From NCBI GenBank assembly GCA_001936135.1, contig CP012811.1, forward strand, positions 558,001 through 622,000: 64,000 nt of DNA, written 5' to 3'. Shown piece after piece: positions 40,801 to 48,204 of this stretch. The stretch's first letter is position 1; each line of letters begins with the position of its first letter. Position numbers and translations under genes: made by a program. This stretch comes from Saccharomycopsis fibuligera x Saccharomycopsis cf. fibuligera (lineage: Eukaryota > Ascomycota > Saccharomycetes > Ascoideales > Saccharomycopsidaceae). Below the pieces are notes generated by a model. The model made no database searches and had not been told where the DNA came from. It saw only the letters and a program-made list of their open reading frames with translations.

Positions 40801-41342
40801 CTTACAGTAAACTCAAAAGATATTTACCACTATGGGTAGGCAACGCATTACTTAAAAATCAATACATCGAGAAGCCAGTTAACAAAATCAACTTCATCAT
40901 TGAAGAATGGAAGCCAGACTCAACCTCATCAAGCATTTCAGGGAAAAGCGCAACTATTGTTGATGATAAAAACGCAGGCAGGAAGAAAATGTTGTCCATT
41001 ATGGGGCCTAACATTGATTCTACAAATGGGTTTAGCGCAAACAAACTTAAGCTTCCACCTTTGGTGGGTTCTAATTACAGACTCAGCGCATATCAAATGA
41101 TCAGAGTAAAAAAGATCATGTTTTACATTTTGGAAAAGTTTCAATACCGGACTCCTGAAATGAAGAAGATGTATCCATATGCTAACATCAAGTTTGAAAA
41201 ATCCATCAAAGTTGAAGAATGGTTGGAAATTTTGTGCAATAATGAAATTTTGCCTAGCGATATGACATTACTCACCGTCAAGACCAAAATTTGGAAAAGT
41301 AGCGGTGATATAGTTTTGAAATACAGACGCAAAGTAATGTGA
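37857..41342 (+). CDS. DUF1: WD40 protein Duf1, WDR48/UAF1 family deubiquitinase cofactor
   Basis: 1161 residues. The N-terminal third is a WD40 propeller: successive blocks end in LFSAGRDGTVKLW, LVSCSSDLLVKHWN, WFASGGLDKKINTWD, NSISLIDRR, LLSGSADSTIKLWS and IFYSGDKNGFIYKTDL; a later isolated repeat (VTLNDKGTVHIWN) lies near residue 630. The C-terminal part (about 640-1161) corresponds to the WDR48-type C-terminal region, interrupted by a Ser/Asp/Lys-rich insert with KEKEKEKDREKE. Human WDR48/UAF1 activates USP1/USP12/USP46; Saccharomyces Duf1 (YOL087C) binds Ubp9 and Ubp13. Inference: a cytoplasmic activator of a Ubp9/13-type deubiquitinase. Start at the first ATG; no intron signals. Confidence 0.85.
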   Translation: MTRVSKNISYVLHTPDNDNDGHLGGINSLKYNNCTATLFSAGRDGTVKLWKNEDQTMASVATSEPDFSSINNTNSIDANNQLLASENAKINKAGIDLFSSEAQSEKPYSLINSQQLHTDWINDIELIDNNSLVSCSSDLLVKHWNFNDGTQSTFGYHTDYAQCLASPNSSFRDFKSTGGVPTWFASGGLDKKINTWDLTKCTKVNTYFPVKETSGSSNLNFYNYQDKGSIYSMSATENLIAAGGTENSISLIDRRTPARNILKLVGHTDTVRALSISNEWLLSGSADSTIKLWSLKNNRVFRTFDMHNSSIWSLYSNYEDYRIFYSGDKNGFIYKTDLRGCHISPLNEDLNDVDDSDNEIMGAKLNENLGIITLLAKELYGVNSLVAEEGKSRANDLDDNGGYVWSATKNNTLNNFLNPNLKSIVLHQFLNIKNNLLTVIQNRKFENDIPTADDSESTSGHNSFVRVSQNNEELYDLVSQLSIDNPRKSIDNMHRTTSIASMSMLDNLDNLDNLSDTMSLDDGGLSSADEDQTQLSNMGLSFETSFIKFNGIPSTQYINANTSKEFEEHAEHRETFEVEILADPAPENLITVVPVNEISNYSIKGNPSITKVRILNDRRTIVTLNDKGTVHIWNIVTGKIKNTFVDNESSSELQDDMDEDEYERHLSDKYEHLFESVIENVQTKETLPNWCHVSVKIGKVFITISENTFTNCEIYVDELKDIIDSELIKKIKGENSNPMDEVRLNLGKMVLKSLLYNFLQEVIVQDQIFRQHILDEDIDFKKLVAREKYARFHDDTSSNSAKLSNRDNDKQQKGSDISVASGDNKDNAFKKFARFGRKSKQEKEKEKDREKEQASTSTASVGSSKKREDSLLKDKVIHDDLNSTASCSTDKISCSSYEETTLALLDRIEYGYIKADDRKEVTESDLKLPGEKEIPLITLLVESPIIVLINESSSHLKGNSLNLYKFYTNDSGFTAAGSNKETYSKLKRYLPLWVGNALLKNQYIEKPVNKINFIIEEWKPDSTSSSISGKSATIVDDKNAGRKKMLSIMGPNIDSTNGFSANKLKLPPLVGSNYRLSAYQMIRVKKIMFYILEKFQYRTPEMKKMYPYANIKFEKSIKVEEWLEILCNNEILPSDMTLLTVKTKIWKSSGDIVLKYRRKVM

Positions 41343-41594
41343 TGGTGAGGCGGTGCTTGGAGTGATTTGAATTGGACATATAATAGTTAATAATATATTC
41401 AATAAAAGTTTGTACTATATGTTTTTTTACTATCATGTCCCTCTGTTGGCTTCATTGTATTGTATAAATGAACGCCTTATGTGTGCGCTTTAAATTGTAA
41501 TATTACAGCTCATAAATTCATAAACATTAGGTAGATATACAAATACTAATAAAATCAAAAAGAAACTTATACTTCTTCGCCTCCAAGAACTACT
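41343..41594. other. Convergent spacer DUF1 / LAS1
   Basis: 252 bp, AT-rich; presumably carries the 3' processing sites of both genes. Nothing else is seen. Confidence 0.45.
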
Positions 41595-43085
41595 TTAAAT
41601 AGGCACGCCAAAAGGAGTAGGTTCATAATACTCCGCTAGCTCCCAAAACAAGTAATTTTTCTTTGCGCTCCGCTGTTTTGTATTTCCATTATCTTTAAGG
41701 TTACTTGAGTTCGAGTGAGAAAGTTTTAGCCTTTTCTTCAAACTTTCCAAGTCTGCGGTTATATCTCCATCATCAAGCGACTTTCTGTTTGTGTTATCTC
41801 CATCGTGTTCCCGCTTTAGCACTTTAGACTCCGTGTCCCTATTGGCTGGTTGGTTGAGTATAATCGAATCAACGCCAATATCGGACTCCAAAGTAGAGAG
41901 TTTTAATGACATAAGATGAATCAATGTGTCTAATTTCTTGGTATTTGTTAACGTTATGGATGGGATTTTTGCCTTGGCGGCGTTTAACAATTGCAAGTTT
42001 TGGGAATTATCTGGATGTGTCTCGATTAGCTCAAGGGCATCCTCTATTGGGACAAGCAGTTTCTGCGATTTATCAACAAGCAAAAACTCGAGCCATTTGG
42101 TGGAAATTTTAATTTCTATTTCAGAAGCAAAATTGAATTGTGTGCCACTGCGGCTCTCTGGGACCTTCTTAGCTGCATAATAATCCTCCTGCTTGCTTAT
42201 CAAGTATTTGAAAAGTATGTAGTAAAAGCTCTTTCCATTAGACACCAGTAAAGTCTTTTTCCTTTCAAGAGTGTTCAAGTATTCAAGCAACGGTGTATAC
42301 AATACCCGCAACTGAGAAAATTTAATGTCTTTCTTCTTTGTTATAAGGACATTTTTGAAGCAAAGCACATCAAGTAGTACCATATATAGTTGTTGAGTAT
42401 TGTGATCTGACCTATTCAAAAATTGAAATATCGCATTCAAGTTATCCCAGTACAGTTTAACTTCAGGATCATTAGTTGCATCGTTTTGGTTCACTACCCG
42501 TATTCCATTTCTGTGGAAACGTCTATAAACTCTCAAATGATCTTTAATTTTGTCCATATATTTTGTATAATCTTCTGCTGAAATCTTGACTGCATTACTT
42601 TTAATCTTAAATTCCTTGCGACGATTTTCGAGATTATTTTCGCTCCAAAAGTTCTCTTTAAGCCATTTTAAGGCACTTTGCGCTAAACTTCTCAATACAC
42701 TCAAATTTGGTAGGTTTTCATGAGTGGCAATGTGTCTAATCTCTACGAAAGATGAAGGTAGATTGAGTTTTCTTGCGAGTCCATGCAATGGAATAGCGTG
42801 AACTGCTTTCTGGTATGGATCCAAAAGCCCATTTACAAACCTTATCAAAGCCATGGAATAGGAAGCTCTTAGAAACAAAGCATCGGCACCAGGCTTGTCA
42901 TTGAGCTGAATAGATGTGAGCACGCATGTTGATTCGATTGAGTGTAATAGTTTGCCTCTAGTAAGATAGGCTTTGACTTTTCTCACTGCTTTGGCCTTGT
43001 CGTCGTCACTGGGGCTGAAAAAAAGGTTCATGAGCGTGCTGAGTTCCTCATTGCTCTTCCAGGGTACCACCTGCGGATGACTCAT
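41595..43085 (-). CDS. LAS1: Pre-rRNA ITS2 endonuclease Las1
   Basis: 496 residues. The N-terminal domain begins MSHPQVVPWKSNEEL and contains AVHAIPLHGLARKLNLP, then the HEPN nuclease motif RHIATHE (Arg117, His118, His122), the RHxxTH signature of Las1. Las1 with the kinase Grc3 cuts ITS2 of pre-rRNA in the nucleolus during 60S assembly. The C-terminal half is less conserved and includes a basic segment (KKRLKL) and a terminal LFWELAEYYEPTPFGVPI, a feature of fungal Las1 that contacts Grc3. Length matches Saccharomyces Las1 (502). It converges with DUF1, 252 bp apart. Confidence 0.93.
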   Translation of the reverse strand: MSHPQVVPWKSNEELSTLMNLFFSPSDDDKAKAVRKVKAYLTRGKLLHSIESTCVLTSIQLNDKPGADALFLRASYSMALIRFVNGLLDPYQKAVHAIPLHGLARKLNLPSSFVEIRHIATHENLPNLSVLRSLAQSALKWLKENFWSENNLENRRKEFKIKSNAVKISAEDYTKYMDKIKDHLRVYRRFHRNGIRVVNQNDATNDPEVKLYWDNLNAIFQFLNRSDHNTQQLYMVLLDVLCFKNVLITKKKDIKFSQLRVLYTPLLEYLNTLERKKTLLVSNGKSFYYILFKYLISKQEDYYAAKKVPESRSGTQFNFASEIEIKISTKWLEFLLVDKSQKLLVPIEDALELIETHPDNSQNLQLLNAAKAKIPSITLTNTKKLDTLIHLMSLKLSTLESDIGVDSIILNQPANRDTESKVLKREHDGDNTNRKSLDDGDITADLESLKKRLKLSHSNSSNLKDNGNTKQRSAKKNYLFWELAEYYEPTPFGVPI

Positions 43086-43434
43086 TTTGTACTATGCTTA
43101 ATATAAGTTATAGTTGCTTTGTTATTGTCGTTACCTTTACTGCCATCATCATCGTCATCGCTTTCCCATAAATTTTCAATATTTTTTTATAATTATTTGC
43201 AAGCATCATTATGTAGTAATATGTATGAGTAATGTGACTGTACATACAAGAGGTCGGGTATCCCATAGAACCCCCCAATCACATTTTTTTAAAAATTTGG
43301 ACCTGAAAATCACCGATTGAGCATTGAACAAAAAAAAAGGCAGGCGTGTATAAGGCACACCAAGAGATATTCTGGATAAAAAGACCTAGTTTCCCACCGC
43401 TATCACAAAAATAACATTACAAACATAGACAAAA
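43086..43434. promoter_or_regulatory. Divergent promoter region LAS1 / ATP19
   Basis: A 349-bp region between divergent start codons. CAT/ATC trinucleotide repeats lie at 43145-43165. A clear transcription-factor site was not picked out. Confidence 0.4.
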
Positions 43435-43781
43435 ATGGGTGCTGCTTACAATATTCTTGGTAAAAAAGTTTTGCCATGGCAAGTATGTATACTTTTGAGT
43501 TCTTGATTATTGGTATCTTCTCAGTGCACCATGCGTTTTGGTGTTGCAGTAGATTTGAAGTAAAGCTACGACGAACTCCAAAAGGTGAAATATAACTTAA
43601 AACGAAACATAAATGCTAACGCTGTAATTAGTTATCCGCTGCCACCATTGGCTCGGTTGTTTTTATTGCTGCTCCTAAACCATGGAACAGAGCCCCAACC
43701 ACTCCAGCTATTAACGCATCTAACCCAGAGGAAGAAAAATTTGTCAAAGAATACTTGAAGAAAAATGGTATTGAATTATAA
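43435..43781 (+). CDS. ATP19: Mitochondrial ATP synthase subunit k (Atp19), spliced
   Basis: Two exons, 43435-43482 and 43632-43781, joined across a 149-nt intron (donor GTATGT, branch TGCTAAC at 43614-43620, acceptor TAG at 43629-43631). The 65-residue product starts MGAAYNILGKKVLPWQ, continues with a hydrophobic LSAATIGSVVFIAAPKP segment that can span the inner membrane, and ends EEEKFVKEYLKKNGIEL. Saccharomyces Atp19 (68 residues) has the same layout: MGAAYHFMGK..., one membrane segment and a terminal EEKFIENYLKK. Subunit k sits at the dimer interface of F1Fo ATP synthase. No long unspliced frame reveals this gene. Exon borders are inferred from consensus and homology. Confidence 0.85.
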
Positions 43782-44748
43782 ATGAGATAGACTGCTACAG
43801 CTCTTACTATCGCAAAGAGTTCGAAAAGATAAAAGTTTTGATACATTTCTTTAATTATTTTTAAATAAAATGACTCCACATGTACTTATAAATATTCAAT
43901 AAAAACTCAACATATTATGTTTCAAGATTTGAAGTCTGCTAAGATTATGAAGCTGTTTTATATTGGTACAGCATAGATTAGTTCTAGACAAATTGTCACA
44001 GTGATAGTTGACTAGATTCACGAAATAAAAAAGTAGTGTTAGATGTGCTCGGGATAGTTTGGCATTTTCTACAGTGATACTTGGAATATGTCAAAATGTA
44101 AAAAAGATAAATTGAAATCAAGTTTCGCAGTATTGGTTATTCTTTTCTTCCCAGTGTAATCTGATGTCATTTTGATTAATAATGATGACGGCTTTCACAA
44201 CCCGCTATAGAAAAGGGAAGAAGATGTTAGTGATATGCAGAAATACAACATGCGTCACTACTCATCACGGCTAATTGCATTAATGCAATATACAAACAAT
44301 GACTGAATGACCATACGTAAACGACTCCGTGTTTTGTCTATATTTCAATTGTAATTATTAACCCTTGTATTTGTTGTTTAAGTTTCCGAGACATCACTTT
44401 CCACAGCAATTGCCACTTAGGGATAAAACCACAAAAAAAAAATGAGGCACGTCTCTGTGTTACATTGTCAAAGCTTTTTGCGTTCTTTCGCACAGATAAT
44501 ATAGCGTGCTTCGAAATTTAATATCCTCCTGTAGTGCGACAATAGCCACCTTTTGTATATTTTATTGTGCACCAAAGTGGGACTATGCTAAAATTACAGC
44601 TAATTTGGTTTAGCCAGTAAGCTTTTGTTTATAATTAGTTGAGATTTAAGACATTATTACTAACAAAGTCATAACCACAATTTAGCTAGTGAGAATTAGT
44701 GCAATCATTGCTGCAAAAACTCAGATATTTACGTTTCCATACCAAGAT
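43782..44748. other. Intergenic stretch upstream of the basic orphan protein
   Basis: About 970 bp with no supportable frame. AT-rich. The right part should contain the promoter of the next gene. No RNA gene or repeat is recognised. Confidence 0.4.
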
Positions 44749-45948
44749 ATGCTTTCATCTTTATCTTCCTCATCAGATCTGAGCTTTACTGTCGAACAGC
44801 TCGATGTTCAAGACCCTTACGAAGACATAATCAAAGCAAGAAATAATATAATAGCAGCATTGAAAAACCCGCAGCAAAATGAATTTGATGTTGAAAGCAT
44901 GGATAACCTAAAATTAGAAGATGATACTGATTTTAGTCCCCAAATTAGTCACGAAAGGTTATTTCATAAGTGTTCTGCTGATTCTTATAACGAAAGAGAG
45001 ACTTTTGGATTCAAAATAACACCTGCGCAGTACAATGGTATATGCAAACAAGCATACTTTGATACTTATGGTGAGACACACGAGCAGTTTTTGACTCGAA
45101 GTAAAGCCTTTTCATTCGATGACAATATAACATCAACAGTTCAGTTACAAGCCCCCATGAGCTCACATACTGGTAACAAAAAATTCCAGGGTGAGCATAA
45201 AATCGACCCTGGCATAGATTTTGGGTATTCCGAACTAAAAGCCTCTTGTGGTTTTTCATCTAGATCCGCTAGTTTACGTTCAGCAAACTTAATAGGTACA
45301 GAAAGCAGTTCTGAATCGCTCAACGAATTTGTTAGAGCTGAAAACTCTATTATTTCGAGATTTAAACAAAATAAGAAAGTTGGACGAAACACAGAAACCT
45401 CATTACTGCCATCTTTAAAGCAGAAAAATTGTATCAAAACAGATGAAAGTTTTGGGAAGCAACAATGGTTTAGAATTCCAGCACAGCTGATAGAAAACAA
45501 AGGCGTCAAATGCGCAAACAAAGCTATTTCTATGCCATTTATGGATGACTGCTTCAAAAAAAAGTCTCGCGAGCCCTACTCTAAAACAAAGAACATGGTA
45601 AGGCCCGGAAGTCATATGGATTTATCGTATTCAAACCATAACAAGCATTCTAGTTTTGATAATGACAGAAAATTTAAATTACCTAATACTGATAATGAAG
45701 AATGCAGTACCACACCAAACGCTAAAGTGAGCAGAAACAAAACAATAAAGGAGCGATTCATGTGGAGTCTAGGCAAAAGAGGCAAACAAACCAAAAAGAC
45801 ATCACGAAACGGTAGAAAAGCATCAAAGTCAATGCGGCCTTGTCCACAGCTTCGGAAACATAACTTTGCTTTCACCAACCAAAGTCATTACATTTCTCAT
45901 CAGTTCTCTATCAAAAAGAAAATCTGGAGTGGCGCAACTAAGAACTGA
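44749..45948 (+). CDS. Hypothetical basic protein, unrecognised
   Basis: 399 residues from the first ATG of the frame. The sequence starts MLSSLSSSSDLS, then has an acidic N-terminal third (DPYEDIIKARNNIIAAL, MDNLKLEDDTDF) and a strongly basic C-terminal third (KERFMWSLGKRGKQTKKTS, RKASKSMRP). No signal peptide, membrane segment or known domain is visible. The RKAS motif and basic clusters suggest a possible kinase substrate and nuclear localisation, but that is only inference. Composition is protein-like over the whole frame and opposite-strand frames are shorter, so the gene is probably real. It may be a lineage-restricted regulator with fast-evolving sequence. Confidence 0.65.
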   Translation: MLSSLSSSSDLSFTVEQLDVQDPYEDIIKARNNIIAALKNPQQNEFDVESMDNLKLEDDTDFSPQISHERLFHKCSADSYNERETFGFKITPAQYNGICKQAYFDTYGETHEQFLTRSKAFSFDDNITSTVQLQAPMSSHTGNKKFQGEHKIDPGIDFGYSELKASCGFSSRSASLRSANLIGTESSSESLNEFVRAENSIISRFKQNKKVGRNTETSLLPSLKQKNCIKTDESFGKQQWFRIPAQLIENKGVKCANKAISMPFMDDCFKKKSREPYSKTKNMVRPGSHMDLSYSNHNKHSSFDNDRKFKLPNTDNEECSTTPNAKVSRNKTIKERFMWSLGKRGKQTKKTSRNGRKASKSMRPCPQLRKHNFAFTNQSHYISHQFSIKKKIWSGATKN

Positions 45949-46754
45949 CTTGAAATAAATGAAGTGTTGTTTTTAACAAAAGCGCTACATAAGCTTGCAC
46001 TTCGATAATAAAATATTATGTTATATCTTTGAATTTCCATATTTTGTTATTTGCTTTTGTTCTTTGCTTTTGTCTCTATATTTTTTATGTTCATTTCAAC
46101 TAAAGACCATGGTAATAAATTAACTGAAAATTTTCATTTTTTGGAATTGCCGCAAGCAGTGTTCCAGGAATTCTCTTTTATATTTTCAAATTTGTTTTTT
46201 ATACATAAAGAACTTTTTATGCAGTTTTTAACTTCCCAGTTTTGTTGTGTATGTATGGTTGCAACTTCTGGCTTAATGCTGTCAATATTAATTTTTGATG
46301 GTTCAACGACTCTGATTTTGCGTTCCTCAAGGTTTAATATGTATTCAAAATTCATGGGCGAATGATGACATGATCCCTAGTATTTATGAATAACAATAAT
46401 AATGTTTGTATAAACGTTTTCGAAATACTCTTCTGTTTGTAAATACTATGCTTATTACAGAATAGGGTTGAGCACTGTGCTGTGCTGTTAACACAAAAAA
46501 GAAAGCTTTACGTAGGTCTCACAACGCCAGTTTATGGAACTAAGAAAAGGGGGCGGTGTTGTTTTCATCTACAAAAGATCAAATTGGCATTGCTTATAGT
46601 TCGTAGTAAAAGACTTGATCAGTGTTCTCACACGAAGCGATTGCCAATGTCCTTTGTATGGAGATAAAAATTGTTTCTCCAGAAATTTGAAAAAAGAGAG
46701 AAGTTTCCCCGATTGGTTTTCGAGAAAATAAAGTTGACATGCATGCAAAAAAAG
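45949..46754. other. Intergenic stretch before tRNA-Arg
   Basis: About 800 bp. Apart from the weak small frame at 46134-46355 there is nothing I can support. Confidence 0.35.
46134..46355 (-). CDS. Possible small protein, weak support
   Basis: 73 codons from ATG: MNFEYILNLEERKIRVVEPSK, ending NTACGNSKK (the frame runs to a stop at 46134). It is hydrophilic with a mixed composition unlike the AT-driven frames nearby, but no family is recognised and a plus-strand frame (46051-46365) overlaps it. It could be an exon of a larger spliced gene. Listed only as a candidate. Confidence 0.25.
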   Translation of the reverse strand: MNFEYILNLEERKIRVVEPSKINIDSIKPEVATIHTQQNWEVKNCIKSSLCIKNKFENIKENSWNTACGNSKK

Positions 46755-46838
46755 CTTCCCCACCAGGATTCGAACCTGGAATCCCTCGATTCCTAACAAA
46801 GCCGTAGTCGAGTGCCTTAACCATTGGGCCATGAGGAA
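46755..46838 (-). tRNA. tRNA-Arg (ACG) with 11-nt intron
   Basis: On the minus strand, acceptor TTCCTCA pairs with TGGGGAA, then G. D arm GGCCCAATGGTTAAGGC, T loop TTCGAAT. The anticodon stem is CTCGA with TCGAG enclosing 18 nt: a seven-base loop with anticodon ACG plus an 11-nt intron after position 37. The acceptor, D arm and GATTCCAGG T-arm block closely match Saccharomyces tRNA-Arg(ACG), which has no intron. Mature length is 73 nt. It probably reads CGU/CGC/CGA after A34-to-inosine editing. Confidence 0.88.
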
Positions 46839-46904
46839 TGAAGCTTGCAAATACTTCTCTAAAACACATAATAACATAATCACAAAAATAATAATACAAT
46901 ATTG

Positions 46905-46960
46905 TGCGGGAAATACAATAACAACTGAACTATACTGACGAACATTGAGTTCTAGACCTT
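46905..46960 (-). mobile_element. Possible LTR scrap (fossil) upstream of tRNA-Arg
   Basis: Twenty bases at 46917-46936 are an exact inverted copy of 35680-35699, part of the LTR-like fragment near tRNA-Ala. It lies about 80 bp upstream of a tRNA gene, the typical yeast LTR landing zone. Only a short block is recognisable and boundaries are not defined. Confidence 0.35.
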
Positions 46961-47088
46961 TATATCGACGTAAAAATACGTCATATTATTTACTCAATAT
47001 TTTTCTTTAATCTTCTATTTGATTCTACAATATGCACATTTCACATAATACAGTATTTGGTATAAGGCATATTGTGTATTCACTACTA

Positions 47089-48204
47089 TTAATAGCTCAA
47101 CGCTGAGGCATGGTCTATGATCTCGTGTGTTTTTGTTAACTGGTTGCCGTCTTGATCAATAAGTAATTCTATCTTTTTATTTTCTTGGAAGGGTTTAAAG
47201 ATTTCGTTTATATGATCGTAGTAGTTGGTGGTTTGAAGGTCTTTTTTCTCAGATTCCGGTATGCGTTTCTCAAGATGCTTTATCAGCTGCAAATGGTTTC
47301 GAACAAAAATGATTATTTCGCTTGTTGATGTGAGTGAGGCTGGAATATGAAGTTGTGATATACTGCGTAACATTTTATCGGTAAGTCTGAACCGAGCTGG
47401 GAGCTCAGTCAGGGGATGGACAAGTTTCAAAACAAGCGATTCATGGGAAGATCCCTTCAAATGGTTCTTCTGTAGCATCCATAGACGGATTTTGTCGCTT
47501 CTGATCAAATCATTACTGACATAGAATATATCTAGCCTTCTGTTGCTTTCTTCATGTCCGTTAGTAGCTCTGTTAGTGAAGGATTTTTTTATGTTATGTA
47601 GGCTGCGCTGGCGGTAAACATCTGTCAAGTTGTTATTGTCGATGAGTGCTCTCAATGAGTTTCGTATTTTTTTGGTGTCTTTAGTGTCTGGAGCATGTTG
47701 GATACGGGTACCCATTTCTTGCAAATCCACAACATTGTTAAAGTCACCCGCGAAAATGATATAGAGATGCGCGTTTGGATACTGTTTTGTAAAAGTTCTT
47801 CGATAATCTTGTAATGCGTTGCTAATGGCGTTTTGAAGAAAGACTTGTGCTCTTTTTTTTTCACCGGTGGGATTATATATATTTATGATCCAGTAGTATA
47901 TTGTTGGTGTTACTTCTATGATAATGTCTGTTTTGTGCTTGGCTTTAGATGCCGGACATAAAACGTCAATTATATTTTTTTTGAGTATTTTTATCTTTTT
48001 TGTGATAAGTATACCTGTGCGTGGATTTAAAGCTTTGTTAGTGATGAGTTGTTTGTCAGGATTTAAGTGGTGATACTTTTCACCTTTCCTGACTTCTTGC
48101 AAGAGTATGATATCATATTTTTTAAATATACTCGGGAGCGGATCGTTCTGTAAGGGAGTGTTTTGTATATTTTGAGTAAGTATTTTCAATTCAGGCATAA
48201 TCAT
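47089..48204 (-). CDS. LINE ORF2, endonuclease part only
   Basis: 371 codons of an L1-type ORF2. The AP-endonuclease domain is present with its motifs in order: LTQNIQN, ILLQEV (catalytic Glu), INIYNPT, AGDFNNV (Asp-Asn pair), RRLDIFYVS, and a terminal SSHESLVLKL in place of the usual SDH. After the linker (IDQDGNQLTKTHEII) the frame stops at DHASALSY, where the reverse transcriptase would begin. No RT, RNase H or zinc-knuckle sequence follows. The start ATG overlaps the ORF1 stop in ATGA (48201-48204), a termination-reinitiation arrangement. The product might nick DNA but could not reverse-transcribe. The shift from SDH to SHE might lower activity. Confidence 0.85.
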   Translation of the reverse strand: MIMPELKILTQNIQNTPLQNDPLPSIFKKYDIILLQEVRKGEKYHHLNPDKQLITNKALNPRTGILITKKIKILKKNIIDVLCPASKAKHKTDIIIEVTPTIYYWIINIYNPTGEKKRAQVFLQNAISNALQDYRRTFTKQYPNAHLYIIFAGDFNNVVDLQEMGTRIQHAPDTKDTKKIRNSLRALIDNNNLTDVYRQRSLHNIKKSFTNRATNGHEESNRRLDIFYVSNDLIRSDKIRLWMLQKNHLKGSSHESLVLKLVHPLTELPARFRLTDKMLRSISQLHIPASLTSTSEIIIFVRNHLQLIKHLEKRIPESEKKDLQTTNYYDHINEIFKPFQENKKIELLIDQDGNQLTKTHEIIDHASALSY

